Below, piece after piece: positions 1-8,597 of a stretch of 64,000 nt of DNA. The stretch covers positions 2,170,001-2,234,000 of the forward strand of contig CP069394.1 of the NCBI GenBank assembly GCA_016887485.1. The letters run 5' to 3'. The translations under genes and the position numbers were made by a program. Source of the DNA: Chloroflexota bacterium. GTDB lineage: Bacteria > Chloroflexota > Anaerolineae > Anaerolineales > Anaerolineaceae. Under the pieces are notes generated by a model. That model searched no databases and was not told where the DNA came from. It saw nothing but the letters and a program-made list of their open reading frames with translations. Position 1 is the first letter of the stretch. Every line of letters starts with the position of its first letter.

Positions 1-475
1 TGACCAGGTATAGGGCATCGGGGAGTTCTCCGGATTGGCCTTGCTCACCCCGTAATAACCGCAGGGCGCGCATTTTGATCTGGCGCTCGGATTCCTCACC
101 GGAAACATAGAGTACCGTGTTGCCACCCGCCATCTGCATGGTCATTTGCAGCATCAGGGTGGACTTTCCGATCCCGGGGTCACCGCCAATCAGCACAATG
201 GAGCCAGGTACGACACCGCCGCCCAGCACACGGGAAAATTCCTCGATCGGCACCGAGATGCGTTCTTCACTGTCCCCATCAATTTCGTTAAGGCGTTTGG
301 GCGTTGAAAATCCGCCCAGGCCAGGCAGAACCTGACTCAGGGCGGATTTGGATTCATCTACAACGATCTCTTCGACCATGCTGTCCCATGCACCGCATTG
401 CGGACAGCGACCCAGCGCTTTAGGTGCGGTTCGGCCGCATTCCTGACAGACGTAACGGGTCTTGGCCTTTGCCAT
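1..475 (-). CDS. radA: DNA repair protein RadA/Sms, N-terminal part (cut by window edge)
   Basis: RadA is a RecA-like ATPase that helps process recombination intermediates during DNA repair. The reading frame begins with ATG at 475 and runs off the left edge, so only about 158 residues are visible. They show the RadA zinc finger (CQECG ... CPQCG) at residues 9-28, a linker with FSTPKRL, then the ATPase core with Walker A GGDPGIGKSTL near residue 95 and the downstream LYVSGEES segment, both typical of RadA. The start lies only 3 nt after the clpC stop, so the two genes are almost certainly co-transcribed. The lid and the C-terminal Lon-like domain are outside the window. Confidence 0.95.
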   Translation of the reverse strand, partial: MAKAKTRYVCQECGRTAPKALGRCPQCGAWDSMVEEIVVDESKSALSQVLPGLGGFSTPKRLNEIDGDSEERISVPIEEFSRVLGGGVVPGSIVLIGGDPGIGKSTLMLQMTMQMAGGNTVLYVSGEESERQIKMRALRLLRGEQGQSGELPDALYLV

Positions 476-478
476 GGA

Positions 479-3013
479 TTAGAGCTCCACGGTAGCTAGA
501 TCGGGTTGCTCCTGGTGATCGCCATTTTTATCGTTCTTCAGGACGATCTTCTTCACTTCTGTGCCGTCCTCCATAACGGTTTCCACATCCACCAGGATGT
601 TCTCACCCTCTTTGAAGGTGTTGGCAAGCAAGGCATCGGAGAGTGTATCTTCCACATTTTGCTGGATCACCCGGCGAAGCGGGCGGGCACCCATCTCTGG
701 GTTATAGCCCTCATCCGCCAGTAGGTCCAAAGCGGCTTCACTGGCCCGCAGTTGGATATTATTCTCTTCCAGACGGGAATTGACTTTATCAAGTTCGAGC
801 TTGACGATCTTATGGATGTCTTCCTTATTCAATGAGCGGAAGATGATCACCGAATCCAGCCGGTTGATAAACTCGGGCCGGAAGGTGCGTTTGAGCGCAT
901 CGGTCAGCTTCTTGCGCATTTCCTTGTAGGATTGCGCTTCTTCCTGGGCTTCATCCACGGTCAGCGAGAAGCCGAAGTTGGATTGACGCTGGATCATATC
1001 GGCGCCCACGTTGGTGGTCATGATGATGATCGCGTTACGGAAATCCACCTTGTGGCCCCGGGCATCGGTGAGATGGCCTTCTTCCATGATCTGCAGCAAC
1101 ATGTTATGTGCTTCAGGATGGGCTTTTTCGATCTCATCAAAGACGACGATCGAGTAGGGGCGGCGGCGGATCGCTTCGGTGAGCTGGCCTGCTTCTTCAT
1201 AGCCAACATAGCCGGGAGGAGCGCCAACCAGGCGGCTGACGCTGTGACGTTCCATGAACTCGGACATATCCAGTTGGATCAGCGCTTCTTCGCTGCCAAA
1301 CATGAACTTTGCCAGGGCTTTGGTCAGTTCGGTCTTGCCGACCCCGGTGGGACCAAGGAATATGAAGGAACCAACTGGGCGGTTGGGGTCTTTCAACCCA
1401 GCTCGCGCCCGACGAATGGCCTTTGAAATGGTCTCGATGGCTTCATCCTGACCGATGATGTGGTCTCTCAGGCTGCCTTCCATATTTAGCAGGCGAGCAG
1501 ATTCTTCCGTCTTGAGCTGCATCAGAGGCACACCAGTCCACATTGAGATCAGCTCGGCAATATCTTCGGAGGTAACGTGAGGGCTGTTGCTGCGATCCCA
1601 AACGGTCCGCATTTTTTCAATCTGACTTTCAAGGTCGTCAATCTGATTTTGCAGTTCTTCAACCCGGTCAAATTGTTCTTCATCTTTGGCTTCTTCAAGC
1701 GCTTTGCGGCTATCCCGCAGGGTGGTGATGATTTCTTTGGCATCAAATGAGGTTGGGCTCTTATACATCCGCACGCGGGAGGCTGATTCATCGACCAGGT
1801 CGATGGCCTTGTCGGGCAGGAACCGGTCGCTCACATAGCGAGCAGAGAGCTTGGCCGCGGATTCGAGGGCTTCATCTTCAATGGTCAGCCGGTGGTGGTC
1901 TTCATAGGCGGAGCGGATCCCATGCAGGATTTGAATGGTCTCTTCCACGGAGGGTTCTTCCACCACGATAGGCTGGAACCGGCGCTCGAGGGCGGCATCA
2001 CTTTCGATGTTCTTGCGATACTCGTCCAGGGTGGTTGCACCGACCACCTGCAGCTCACCCCGTGAGAGGGCGGGCTTGAGGATGTTGGCGGCGTCCACGG
2101 AGGAACCGGCGGAACCGGCACCCACCAGCATGTGCAATTCGTCTATGAACAGGATCGCATCGGAGGATTTGAGCTCGTCAATCACCCGTTTGAGGCGTTC
2201 CTCAAATTGGCCGCGGTACATCGTGCCGGCGACCAGTGAGCCCACATCCAATTGGAGCAGGCGTTTATTTAATAATGGAGCGGGGACATCGCCTTCGACG
2301 ATCCGTTGGGCCAGACCTTCCACAATAGCGGTCTTACCCACGCCGGGTTCACCGATCAGGGCGGGGTTATTCTTCGTGCGGCGGGCCAGGATCTGGATCA
2401 CGCGCTCGATTTCCTTCTGGCGGCCGATCACTGGGTCCAGTTTGCCCTCTTCTGCCAGGGCGGTCAGGTCTGTGGCGAGTTGATCCACCAGCGGGGTTTT
2501 TTCTTCGTCTTTCTTTTCCGATTTCCGACGGCGTGAACCGGTCCGACCGGCAAGGGATGCCTTGGATTCGGGCTGCTGTGTCTCCCGCAGGACCCGATCG
2601 ATCTGTTTGCGGATCTGTTCCGGGGTGACGCCAAGCTTGCCAAGGATGTTCATGGCTTCGCAGTTGCTCAGGCGGATCAGACCCAGCAGCAAATGCTCTG
2701 TGCCGACTTCCTGTTTGCCTTTTTGGCGAGCTTCATCATAGGCATATGGGATCACCTGTTTCATCCCGGGGGAGAGGGTGATCTGACCTGTATAATCGCC
2801 AAAGCCGATCTCTTTTTCGATAACCTCTTTGACGTTTTCTGATTCCAGTCCTAATTCTCGTAAGACACGACTGGCAACGCTGCCATCCATATCAATCAAC
2901 GCAATCAGTAAATGTTCGGTGCTGATCTGGGGCTTGCGTAAGCGCTCAGCCTCCTTTTGAGCCAGGCTGAGGACTTGACGAGCTTTGGGGGTGAAATTAT
3001 CAATTCCAGCCAC
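479..3013 (-). CDS. clpC: ATP-dependent Clp protease ATP-binding subunit ClpC
   Basis: This 844-residue Hsp100 unfoldase would feed substrates to ClpP. Two N-terminal Clp repeats occupy about residues 4-145, followed by a basic linker rich in Arg and Lys. The first AAA+ module has Walker [10 protein letters not shown] near residue 222 and Walker B LFIDELH. A UVR-type coiled middle segment with [17 protein letters not shown] near 430, shorter than the ClpB M domain, marks it as ClpC. The second AAA+ module has GPTGVGKTE near 555 and [10 protein letters not shown]. Translation starts at a GTG with AAGGAGG seven bases upstream. radA follows after 3 nt. No CtsR operator or mcsA/mcsB partner is visible here. 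Confidence 0.96.
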   Translation of the reverse strand: MAGIDNFTPKARQVLSLAQKEAERLRKPQISTEHLLIALIDMDGSVASRVLRELGLESENVKEVIEKEIGFGDYTGQITLSPGMKQVIPYAYDEARQKGKQEVGTEHLLLGLIRLSNCEAMNILGKLGVTPEQIRKQIDRVLRETQQPESKASLAGRTGSRRRKSEKKDEEKTPLVDQLATDLTALAEEGKLDPVIGRQKEIERVIQILARRTKNNPALIGEPGVGKTAIVEGLAQRIVEGDVPAPLLNKRLLQLDVGSLVAGTMYRGQFEERLKRVIDELKSSDAILFIDELHMLVGAGSAGSSVDAANILKPALSRGELQVVGATTLDEYRKNIESDAALERRFQPIVVEEPSVEETIQILHGIRSAYEDHHRLTIEDEALESAAKLSARYVSDRFLPDKAIDLVDESASRVRMYKSPTSFDAKEIITTLRDSRKALEEAKDEEQFDRVEELQNQIDDLESQIEKMRTVWDRSNSPHVTSEDIAELISMWTGVPLMQLKTEESARLLNMEGSLRDHIIGQDEAIETISKAIRRARAGLKDPNRPVGSFIFLGPTGVGKTELTKALAKFMFGSEEALIQLDMSEFMERHSVSRLVGAPPGYVGYEEAGQLTEAIRRRPYSIVVFDEIEKAHPEAHNMLLQIMEEGHLTDARGHKVDFRNAIIIMTTNVGADMIQRQSNFGFSLTVDEAQEEAQSYKEMRKKLTDALKRTFRPEFINRLDSVIIFRSLNKEDIHKIVKLELDKVNSRLEENNIQLRASEAALDLLADEGYNPEMGARPLRRVIQQNVEDTLSDALLANTFKEGENILVDVETVMEDGTEVKKIVLKNDKNGDHQEQPDLATVEL

Positions 3014-3307
3014 GGCTTACCTCCTTAATTTATTTGGTATTGCCTTAAATAGTAATCTGGATTGAGTCAAGCGTGTTTTCTTGAAGTGAATCCAGGGGGA
3101 AGTTGGAGACCCAGACAACTTCAAACGATACGGAGGCCTTTACAGGCCTTTTCATTTTCTTTTCCAGGGTCTGAACTGATTCTACCAAATTTTATCCGAA
3201 AGGGTACTACCTGGAGGGCTTTATAATAGAATGTTAATAAAATCGGTGAGTAGGTGAATTGGGGATTGTATATAACGTGCCGCACAGCGCACGTGACTTT
3301 TTATTTT

Positions 3308-3360
3308 GTAGGGTGCGCTCCGCGGTTGAGCGCACCAAATGGCTCAATATTCCAGCTTCC
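3308..3360. repeat. GTAGGGTGCGCTC hairpin repeat, copy 1
   Basis: A 53-bp unit that starts GTAGG and folds through GGTGCGCTC / GAGCGCACC. It is repeated at 3469-3522 with a single extra A. The same stem recurs at 7688, 8446, 20777 and 49855. Confidence 0.8.
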
Positions 3361-3468
3361 CGTTGGGGCGGGTCTGCCTGCCTCCTGTGGGAGTTGTGCC
3401 CGCCCTTTTTTGGAGAGGTATCTCCACCTCATCAGTCTGCTCCGCAGACAGCTTCCCCTCAAGGATAT

Positions 3469-3522
3469 GTAGGGTGCGCTCCGCGGTTGAGCGCACCAAA
3501 TGGCTCAATAATTCCAGCTTCC
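3469..3522. repeat. GTAGGGTGCGCTC hairpin repeat, copy 2
   Basis: Direct repeat of the unit at 3308-3360, identical except for one inserted A. The extension past the hairpin (about 24 bp) is shared only by these two copies, which suggests local duplication. Confidence 0.8.
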
Positions 3523-3523
3523 A

Positions 3524-3598
3524 GTAGGGTGGGTCGCCGACCCACCAAAACGCAGATTAAAAGTCACGTGCGCGGCAAAGCCGCGGCACATGACCTAC
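3524..3598. repeat. Two adjacent hairpin repeats (GTAGGGTGGGTCG and GTCACGTGCGC types)
   Basis: At 3524-3546 a GTAGG-bounded stem pairs GGTGGGTCG with CGACCCACC. At 3563-3598 a second stem begins GTCACGTGCGC and ends in TGACCTAC. Both share the GTAGG/CCTAC edge with other intergenic hairpins in this window. Confidence 0.65.
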
Positions 3599-3618
3599 GA
3601 AATTGTTTGTGAATTGAT

Positions 3619-4485
3619 TTAAAAATCCAACTTCCAGGGAAATTCTTCTCCCGCGGCCAGCCAATGCTCATCCGGGACGAAATCAATTTCCGCCAAGCTT
3701 GCCGCTTTGGCACGATTGAACGCGGATTCGATCAGGAAGTATGGCGTATCTTCACCAGTTTGGATACTTTCCCAAAAGGCCCGGCTGAAGGGATAGGCGG
3801 CTTCATAAAAGCCGGTCTCCACAAAGGACGATTTAATTGCCTCATAGTCCGGCTGGAGGGTGTGAATGGTGGGCTGCCAGGCATCGCCTTCCCATTCCAG
3901 ACTGGCATAACTGATCTGGGATCTCCCCATCAGGTTATTGCTGAGCGCGCCGGCATTCACCGCCAGTTTCCCGTTCACCCGGTAGATTCCCGGCTGGTGG
4001 ATATGCCCGAGGATCAGCACCTGTTCTTCGATGGCATCCAACGCTCGCTGAAGCAGATCGGGGTCGCGGTCCGGGTACATCAGCTGGCTGGTGCTCCAGG
4101 GGGTGGCATGCACCACTCGGATCGGGTCTGCGCCATTGAATTTGAGATGAAGCTGCTCGGGAAGGGTGGAGATGAAGGTCAGGTCATCTTCGGTCAGCTG
4201 GTTGAAAATAAAACGGCCCAGGTCAAACTGGCGATAGGTCCACCAGGCTTCCGGGGCTGTCCGATTGTGCATTTGCAGCATACGGATCTCGCCATTACCC
4301 AGAATGAAATGGCAGTTGAGTTCTCTCAGGCGGGTAAGGGTTTCGTGGCTTTGAGGGCCACCGACGAAATCGCCGGAGACGATGATCTCGTCCGGTGGGT
4401 CACGTAAAATTTCGCCCAGGGCAGTATTAAGGGAGGCCAGGATCCCGTGGATATCAGAAAGGATCACAATTCGATGAGAGGTCAT
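3619..4485 (-). CDS. Calcineurin-like metallophosphoesterase
   Basis: A 288-residue cytoplasmic metallophosphoesterase. The two-metal motifs appear in the expected order: SDIHG near residue 10, GDFVGG near 39, LGNGE near 60 (the usual GNHD/E with Gly in place of His), VHATP near 125 and GHIHQP near 160. The fold resembles the YfcE/MJ0936 group, which cleaves phosphodiesters in vitro; the substrate cannot be told. An in-frame ATG lies 39 codons upstream, but that extension runs through a hairpin repeat (4580-4600), so I prefer the ATG that directly precedes TSHRIVILSDIHG. It is a stand-alone gene with no clear partner. Confidence 0.85.
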   Translation of the reverse strand: MTSHRIVILSDIHGILASLNTALGEILRDPPDEIIVSGDFVGGPQSHETLTRLRELNCHFILGNGEIRMLQMHNRTAPEAWWTYRQFDLGRFIFNQLTEDDLTFISTLPEQLHLKFNGADPIRVVHATPWSTSQLMYPDRDPDLLQRALDAIEEQVLILGHIHQPGIYRVNGKLAVNAGALSNNLMGRSQISYASLEWEGDAWQPTIHTLQPDYEAIKSSFVETGFYEAAYPFSRAFWESIQTGEDTPYFLIESAFNRAKAASLAEIDFVPDEHWLAAGEEFPWKLDF

Positions 4486-4579
4486 AGGTATCAAGGGTTG
4501 ATAGTGGTTGGTCTCGATAACTGTATCACGATTCACTGGTTTGTATAGCCGGTCAGTTATATATGGGCACCTTTTCATA

Positions 4580-4636
4580 GGGCGGGTCTCCGAGCCCGCC
4601 AATTAAAAATGGGCGACCACAGAGGGTCGCCCCTAC
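4580..4636. repeat. Paired short hairpins (GGGCGGGTCT and GGGCGACC types)
   Basis: Two inverted repeats lie side by side: GGGCGGG / CCCGCC at 4580-4600 and GGGCGACC / GGTCGCCC ending in CCCTAC at 4611-4636. The CCTAC edge matches the other intergenic hairpins. Confidence 0.55.
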
Positions 4637-4666
4637 ATGTTTGTATAGTTAGGCGGGTTAACCCCG

Positions 4667-4695
4667 TTGACAGTGCCCCCGGATTCCTTTAGACT
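4667..4695 (+). promoter_or_regulatory. Predicted sigma-70 promoter for the carrier and GH51-like operon
   Basis: A perfect TTGACA (4667-4672), a 17-base spacer and TAGACT (4690-4695, four of six consensus bases) lie about 50 bases upstream of the carrier start. The predicted start of transcription is near 4702. Confidence 0.55.
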
Positions 4696-4744
4696 TTAAC
4701 CAGTTTGGGTTTATCACTCACCTCCCTTGAAAGGAATGACCATC

Positions 4745-6070
4745 ATGGAAAATCGCGCCACCCCTGCTGCGCCAAAGAAACGCCTCTCACGTCCTCTTTG
4801 GATCGCCCTGCTCATGCTGGGCTTTGCCGGCCAATTGGCCTGGGCCGTGGAAAATCAGTTTTTCAACACCTTTCTCTATAACGAGATTACACCCGACCCA
4901 CGCCCAATCAGCTGGATGGTGGCAATCACAGCATTGGTTGCCACGGTGACGGCGATCCTGATGGGCGCGCTCAGTGACCGGATGCGGACCCGCTGGGGAC
5001 GGCGCAAACCCTTCCTCGTGATTGGTTATATCGCCTGGGGGATCATTACGGCTCTGTTCCCCTCCTCGGCTAATTTCAGCACGGTTTCCGCTGGGGTGTT
5101 CATGGCTATTTTGCTCGATTCCCTGATGACCTTCTTCGGGTCCAGCGCCAATGATGCGGCCTTCAATGCCTATGTTGCCGATGTGACCACGGTGGAAAAC
5201 CGCGGCAAGGTGACCGGTGCGTTGGAAATAATGAAATGGGTCGCCATCCTGATTGTTTACGGCGGTGCAGGGATCGTGATTGACCTGGTGGGATACCCGG
5301 TGTTCTTCTATTTCATCGGTGGGATGGTGCTGTTGGTTGGGCTGGTCTGCGCGCCGTTGATCAAAGAGGAACTGCCCGAGGAAAAACCGCAAGGTTCCTA
5401 TTGGCAACACATCGTCAGCACTTTCAAGGTCAAGAACCTGCGCGAGAACCGGGACTTCTTCCTGGTGATGGCTGCGGTGGCCTTGTTTGGGCTGGGACAG
5501 AATGTCTTCTTCCCCTACTTGCTGGTTTATTTAGAGCATTATGTCCATTTGGAAGCTCTCCAATATTCAATCCTGGTGGGTGGTGCGATTCTGATAGGTG
5601 GGATTGGTGCGGCCTATCCCCTGGGCATTTTGGTGGATAAATGGGGGCGCTACCCGGTTGCCGTGCTGGCTGTGATTTTGGAGGCGGTTGGTTTGGTAGC
5701 CTTTTCGCTGACCAATAACTTCATCCTGCTGATGGTCACGGGCATTATGTGGCTGGCGCCGATGGCCGCCTGGACGATTGCCGCGCTGACCTGGAGCAAG
5801 GACCTTTTCCCCGCCGAAAGTCGGGGACTTTATGCCGGGTATTATGTGCTATTCATGGTGGCGCTGGCAATGATCCCTGGACCATTAATCGGTGGGTGGC
5901 TGGGATCAAGTTTTGGTTTGCCGATCATGCTGAATGGGCAATCGGGCTTTGTCCCCACATCCCTGATCTTCCAGGTGGCAGCGGGAATCACCCTGCTGGC
6001 ACTGATCCCGCTCTTACTCACCAAACGTAAACCAGTTCAAAATGGTAAACAAGCGGAGCAAGCGGAATGA
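4745..6070 (+). CDS. MFS sugar-type transporter (SLC45/GPH-like)
   Basis: A 441-residue inner-membrane carrier with about twelve hydrophobic segments. The loop after helix 2 has GALSDRMRTRWGRRKPFL, a cation-symporter version of the MFS GxLxDRxGRR signature that is typical of glycoside/disaccharide carriers. The frame is open from a TTG at 4727, but GAAAGGA sits 9 bases before the ATG at 4745, which I take as the start. Its stop overlaps the next start by 4 bases (ATGA), so it is translationally coupled to a GH51-like protein. That suggests uptake of an arabinose- or xylose-containing oligosaccharide, but the substrate is inferred from context only. Confidence 0.87.
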   Translation: MENRATPAAPKKRLSRPLWIALLMLGFAGQLAWAVENQFFNTFLYNEITPDPRPISWMVAITALVATVTAILMGALSDRMRTRWGRRKPFLVIGYIAWGIITALFPSSANFSTVSAGVFMAILLDSLMTFFGSSANDAAFNAYVADVTTVENRGKVTGALEIMKWVAILIVYGGAGIVIDLVGYPVFFYFIGGMVLLVGLVCAPLIKEELPEEKPQGSYWQHIVSTFKVKNLRENRDFFLVMAAVALFGLGQNVFFPYLLVYLEHYVHLEALQYSILVGGAILIGGIGAAYPLGILVDKWGRYPVAVLAVILEAVGLVAFSLTNNFILLMVTGIMWLAPMAAWTIAALTWSKDLFPAESRGLYAGYYVLFMVALAMIPGPLIGGWLGSSFGLPIMLNGQSGFVPTSLIFQVAAGITLLALIPLLLTKRKPVQNGKQAEQAE

Positions 6071-7500
6071 CGCCAGAACGTGCAATAAACCCAGAGGGCA
6101 GCGAGAAAGTCCAAAGGGTGAATCGCTATCCCAAAGGCAATTTGTTCAAACGCTTATTCCAGATTGAACTGCGGGCTGAAGCCGTGGTCAACCTGGATGA
6201 TGTGGTCGGTGAGATTGATCCCCGGATCTTCAGCCAATTTATTGAGGATATGGATACTTGTGGCCGGGCTGGGCGTGAACAAGGTGGGGATGTTGCTGAA
6301 TTATTTCAGGCGCTTCAGCCAGCTATCATTCGATTCAAGGTTGGTGCGTTTGACAGCGATTCAGCTCAGGCGGAACTAAAAGCCTTTTTGTTTTATTGTG
6401 AGCGGGTTGGCGCCGCGCCATACCTGAGCCTGGACCCTGCCGCCATGACCGAGGACGAGGCTGCCAAATGGGTGAATGCCCTTGAGCCTCGTAAGGACCT
6501 GCTTTGGGGGTTGGCTGCGGGACAGCAAGACACTTCCAGTGCTGCAGCGTATGTTGAGGCGATTAAACCTTTTATTGCGGCAATGCGGGCTGCTGATCCT
6601 GAGATCCAGCTTGCAGTGGCCGGGCTGGCAATCTTGCCTGGTGACCCTGAGGACGCGGAAGCTTGGAACCGGACTGTGCTGACAGCTCTTGGCGACCAGG
6701 TGGATTATCTCGCTTTCAGCCTTTATCAGCCGGATGAAGTCGGGAGAGAAGAGGTTCTCAACGCTGAGCAGCGGCATCACAGTATGCTTTCCGCGCCGCA
6801 TAGTGCGGAAGAGGTGATCCAGCGGTTGGGGGCGCTTGTTCAGGAATTGGCCCCGGAACGGGAAATTGGATTGGTGTTGGACGGGTTCAACGTCATGCCG
6901 CCCACTGGTGACCTTCATCCAGCCGCCACCTTGCAGGATGGCCTCTATATCGCCGGGATGTTGAACGTGTTTCAGCGGCAGTGTGAAGTGCTGAAGGTGG
7001 CCTGCCTTGCGCAGGGAGCGGGTCAACTGCCGTTGATCGTGAAGCCCGAAGGAAAAGCTGCTTTTGCAACCCCGCTGTATTTCCCCTATCAGCTCTACCG
7101 TAAGATGGAATCTCAACTGCTCACATTGGCCTATTGGTCGCCTGTGTTCCAGGCGCAAGCCCTGGGGGGGAATATCAGCGAGCGTAATCAGGTGCCCTTT
7201 ATTGACATTACCGCCACGCGTTCACCGGAGGGCCAGCGGGTGGTTTTAGGAATCACGAACCGGAGCCCATTGCGGAAGGCGAAGGTGATGGTTAACCTCA
7301 AAGGGGAAGGGAATCGAAAATTCCGGGTGGCGGAGGCCCGGTTGATGCGAGGGCTGGATGTCCTGGCGGCTAATACAGTTGATGCACCGGAGCAGGTGTC
7401 TGCCCGACCGACCCGAGCACCCAAGCTGCGGTTTGCCTGGCTGGACATAGATTTACCGCCCGCCTCGTTGATGGTGGTGGTGTTGGAGAAGAAGGGATAA
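6067..7500 (+). CDS. GH51 alpha-L-arabinofuranosidase-like protein lacking both catalytic glutamates
   Basis: This 477-residue protein keeps the GH51 layout. The N end has VVGEIDPRIFSQFIEDM (about 47-62), the barrel follows with FYCERVGAAPYLSL (109-122) and LYIAGMLNVFQRQ, and the C-terminal beta domain has FIDITATRSPEGQ and ITNRSPLRKAKVMVNL. The usual GLGNEMDG acid/base motif reads WGLAAGQQD (147-155), so the Glu is replaced by Gly152. The usual DEWN nucleophile motif reads LDGFNV (271-276), so that Glu is Gly273. The SLHYY histidine is also lost. It has no signal peptide. It overlaps the upstream sugar carrier by 4 bases. I infer a non-catalytic, perhaps sugar-binding or regulatory, derivative. 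A wholly different activity cannot be excluded. Confidence 0.75.
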   Translation: MTPERAINPEGSEKVQRVNRYPKGNLFKRLFQIELRAEAVVNLDDVVGEIDPRIFSQFIEDMDTCGRAGREQGGDVAELFQALQPAIIRFKVGAFDSDSAQAELKAFLFYCERVGAAPYLSLDPAAMTEDEAAKWVNALEPRKDLLWGLAAGQQDTSSAAAYVEAIKPFIAAMRAADPEIQLAVAGLAILPGDPEDAEAWNRTVLTALGDQVDYLAFSLYQPDEVGREEVLNAEQRHHSMLSAPHSAEEVIQRLGALVQELAPEREIGLVLDGFNVMPPTGDLHPAATLQDGLYIAGMLNVFQRQCEVLKVACLAQGAGQLPLIVKPEGKAAFATPLYFPYQLYRKMESQLLTLAYWSPVFQAQALGGNISERNQVPFIDITATRSPEGQRVVLGITNRSPLRKAKVMVNLKGEGNRKFRVAEARLMRGLDVLAANTVDAPEQVSARPTRAPKLRFAWLDIDLPPASLMVVVLEKKG

Positions 7501-7880
7501 AAAGGCGTCACGCTGGAAGCGTGACCTACAAATTTCAAGAATTATATACATCGGGGCGGCTCTCTCTGGCCGCCCTTCATTTTTGTCACTTGCCGTCCAG
7601 CGCACATGACCTACAGGAGTTGGACCAAAACTGTTCTTGGCTCCCTTCTCCTTCATTGATGGGAAGGGCCGGGGATGGGGTGGAAATGGTGCGCTCAATG
7701 GCGGAGCGCACCCTACGTTCTTATGAAGGTCACGTATGGTGGCCACAACCACATAAGTGGCATATTCAGTAACTTGGGAAGAAATACGCTCCATTTGACC
7801 CATCATTACACTTATTCATTTTAGGGAGGGTGAAAAGGTTATTTTAACCGGTAAAATGACCTGATATCTCCATTATCTTG
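7501..7880. other. Intergenic region with hairpin repeats
   Basis: No gene is supported here. It holds a GTCACGC / GCGTGAC hairpin ending in CCTAC at 7507-7529 and the first copy of a 74-bp repeat at 7643-7716. From about 7800 the sequence turns AT-rich and leads into the broken gene at 7881-8276. Confidence 0.6.
7643..7716. repeat. 74-bp direct repeat, left copy
   Basis: Two hairpins in tandem: a CCCTTCTCC / GGGAAGGG stem, then GGTGCGCTC / GGAGCGCACC ending in CCTAC. It matches the copy at 8401-8474 at 71 of 74 positions. The two copies bracket the AT-rich patch with the broken gene. Confidence 0.85.
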
Positions 7881-8276
7881 TCAATTTCCAAGGCGATTAA
7901 CACAAAAAACGACTTGTTTTGTCTCTGGACCATATTTATTTGTGTAAACCGTGACTGAATACTTACCAGACTGAACCTTAATAATGGCGGTATCTGCTGA
8001 GGTGATATTTCCAACAAGAATACCTTTGTTGCCAACCATAATTTCCCCAGACACACATAAAGCATATTCAAGATCATTTTAATTTGTTTTAACAGTCACG
8101 TCAATTAATTGATCGTTTGCTGTCACAACAACAACACCATGCGATCCGAACACAATGGTCTCATCACCGGTTTTCCATTGTGGGTAAGCCTCTTTATTTT
8201 CATTGTCCAATAGTGCCACTTGGAAATATGATGAATTTATTTTTCCATGAAACAGAATTCTGTCATCATCATTCAT
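7881..8276 (-). pseudogene. Small hypothetical gene split by one in-frame TAA
   Basis: The ATG at 8276 has an excellent ribosome binding site (GAGGAG, 6 bases upstream) and opens 65 codons, then TAA at 8079-8081. The same frame stays open for another 65 sense codons to a TGA at 7881. Both halves have the same character: alternating hydrophobic and polar residues typical of beta strands (for example IVFGSHGVVVVTA, then GKYSVTVYTNKYGPETKQVV). I take this as one protein of about 131 residues interrupted by a single nonsense codon. No frameshift is needed. The region is much more AT-rich than its neighbours, which suggests recent acquisition. I do not recognise the family with confidence; it has the size and feel of a small beta-sandwich protein such as the ComJ-like or immunity-protein type. 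Confidence 0.6.
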
Positions 8277-8400
8277 TTCATTCTCCTCATTTTATTATTA
8301 CATTAAATTTATCCCCATCTACTATATTAAATTTACTATAAAATTGCGCTAAAGTCCCCCTGAATCCACTGTTCTTTAATTGGTACTATCTGTACAAATG

Positions 8401-8474
8401 CCCTTCCCCTTCATTGAGGGGAAGGGCCGGGGATGGGGTGGAAATGGTGCGCTCAATGGTGGAGCGCACCCTAC
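8401..8474. repeat. 74-bp direct repeat, right copy
   Basis: Same orientation as the copy at 7643-7716, with three substitutions. It carries the CCCTTCCCC / GGGGAAGGG and GGTGCGCTC / GGAGCGCACC stems. Confidence 0.85.
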
Positions 8475-8550
8475 TTAATGGCGCATTGTGTGAAATGTGG
8501 TTCATATTGTCACGTGCGCTTCGCGGCTCGTAACCTACTTAATCAAAAAA

Positions 8551-8572
8551 GAGACGCCCAATTGGGCGTCTC
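8551..8572 (-). terminator. Rho-independent terminator of the MFS gene
   Basis: A perfect 11-bp inverted repeat, GAGACGCCCAA / TTGGGCGTCTC, is followed on the minus strand by a run of six T residues. It lies 25 bases past the stop of the MFS gene at 8598. Confidence 0.85.
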
Positions 8573-8597
8573 TTTGCTATTGGATGATTATCGGCAT

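Larger units (their letters stand above)
3014..3618. other. Intergenic region with a cluster of hairpin repeats
   Basis: About 600 bases without a convincing gene. The part next to clpC should hold its promoter, but no clear consensus pair was found. From 3276 to 3598 the sequence is almost entirely short inverted repeats: two near-identical 53-bp copies (3308-3360 and 3469-3522), a GTAGGGTGGGTCG/CGACCCACC hairpin at 3524-3546 and a GTCACGTGCGC-type hairpin at 3563-3598. Short open frames across this region follow the repeats and look non-coding. Confidence 0.7.
8277..8597. other. Intergenic region with the right-hand repeat copy
   Basis: AT-rich up to about 8400, then the second 74-bp repeat (8401-8474), a GTCACGTGCGC-type hairpin (8509-8538) and a terminator (8551-8572). 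No gene is seen. Confidence 0.6.

Noticed and set aside
932-1426. Plus-strand open frame opposite clpC
   Set aside because: A shadow of the second AAA+ module.
3276-3598. Possible CRISPR array
   Set aside because: The repeats are palindromic, unevenly spaced and of different stem types; no regular spacers and no cas genes are present.
3259-3612. Overlapping open frames upstream of clpC
   Set aside because: They translate hairpin repeats and have no ribosome binding site.
7844-8077. Separate 77-codon gene downstream of the broken gene
   Set aside because: It is in a different frame from the better-supported continuation past the TAA and has no ribosome binding site.
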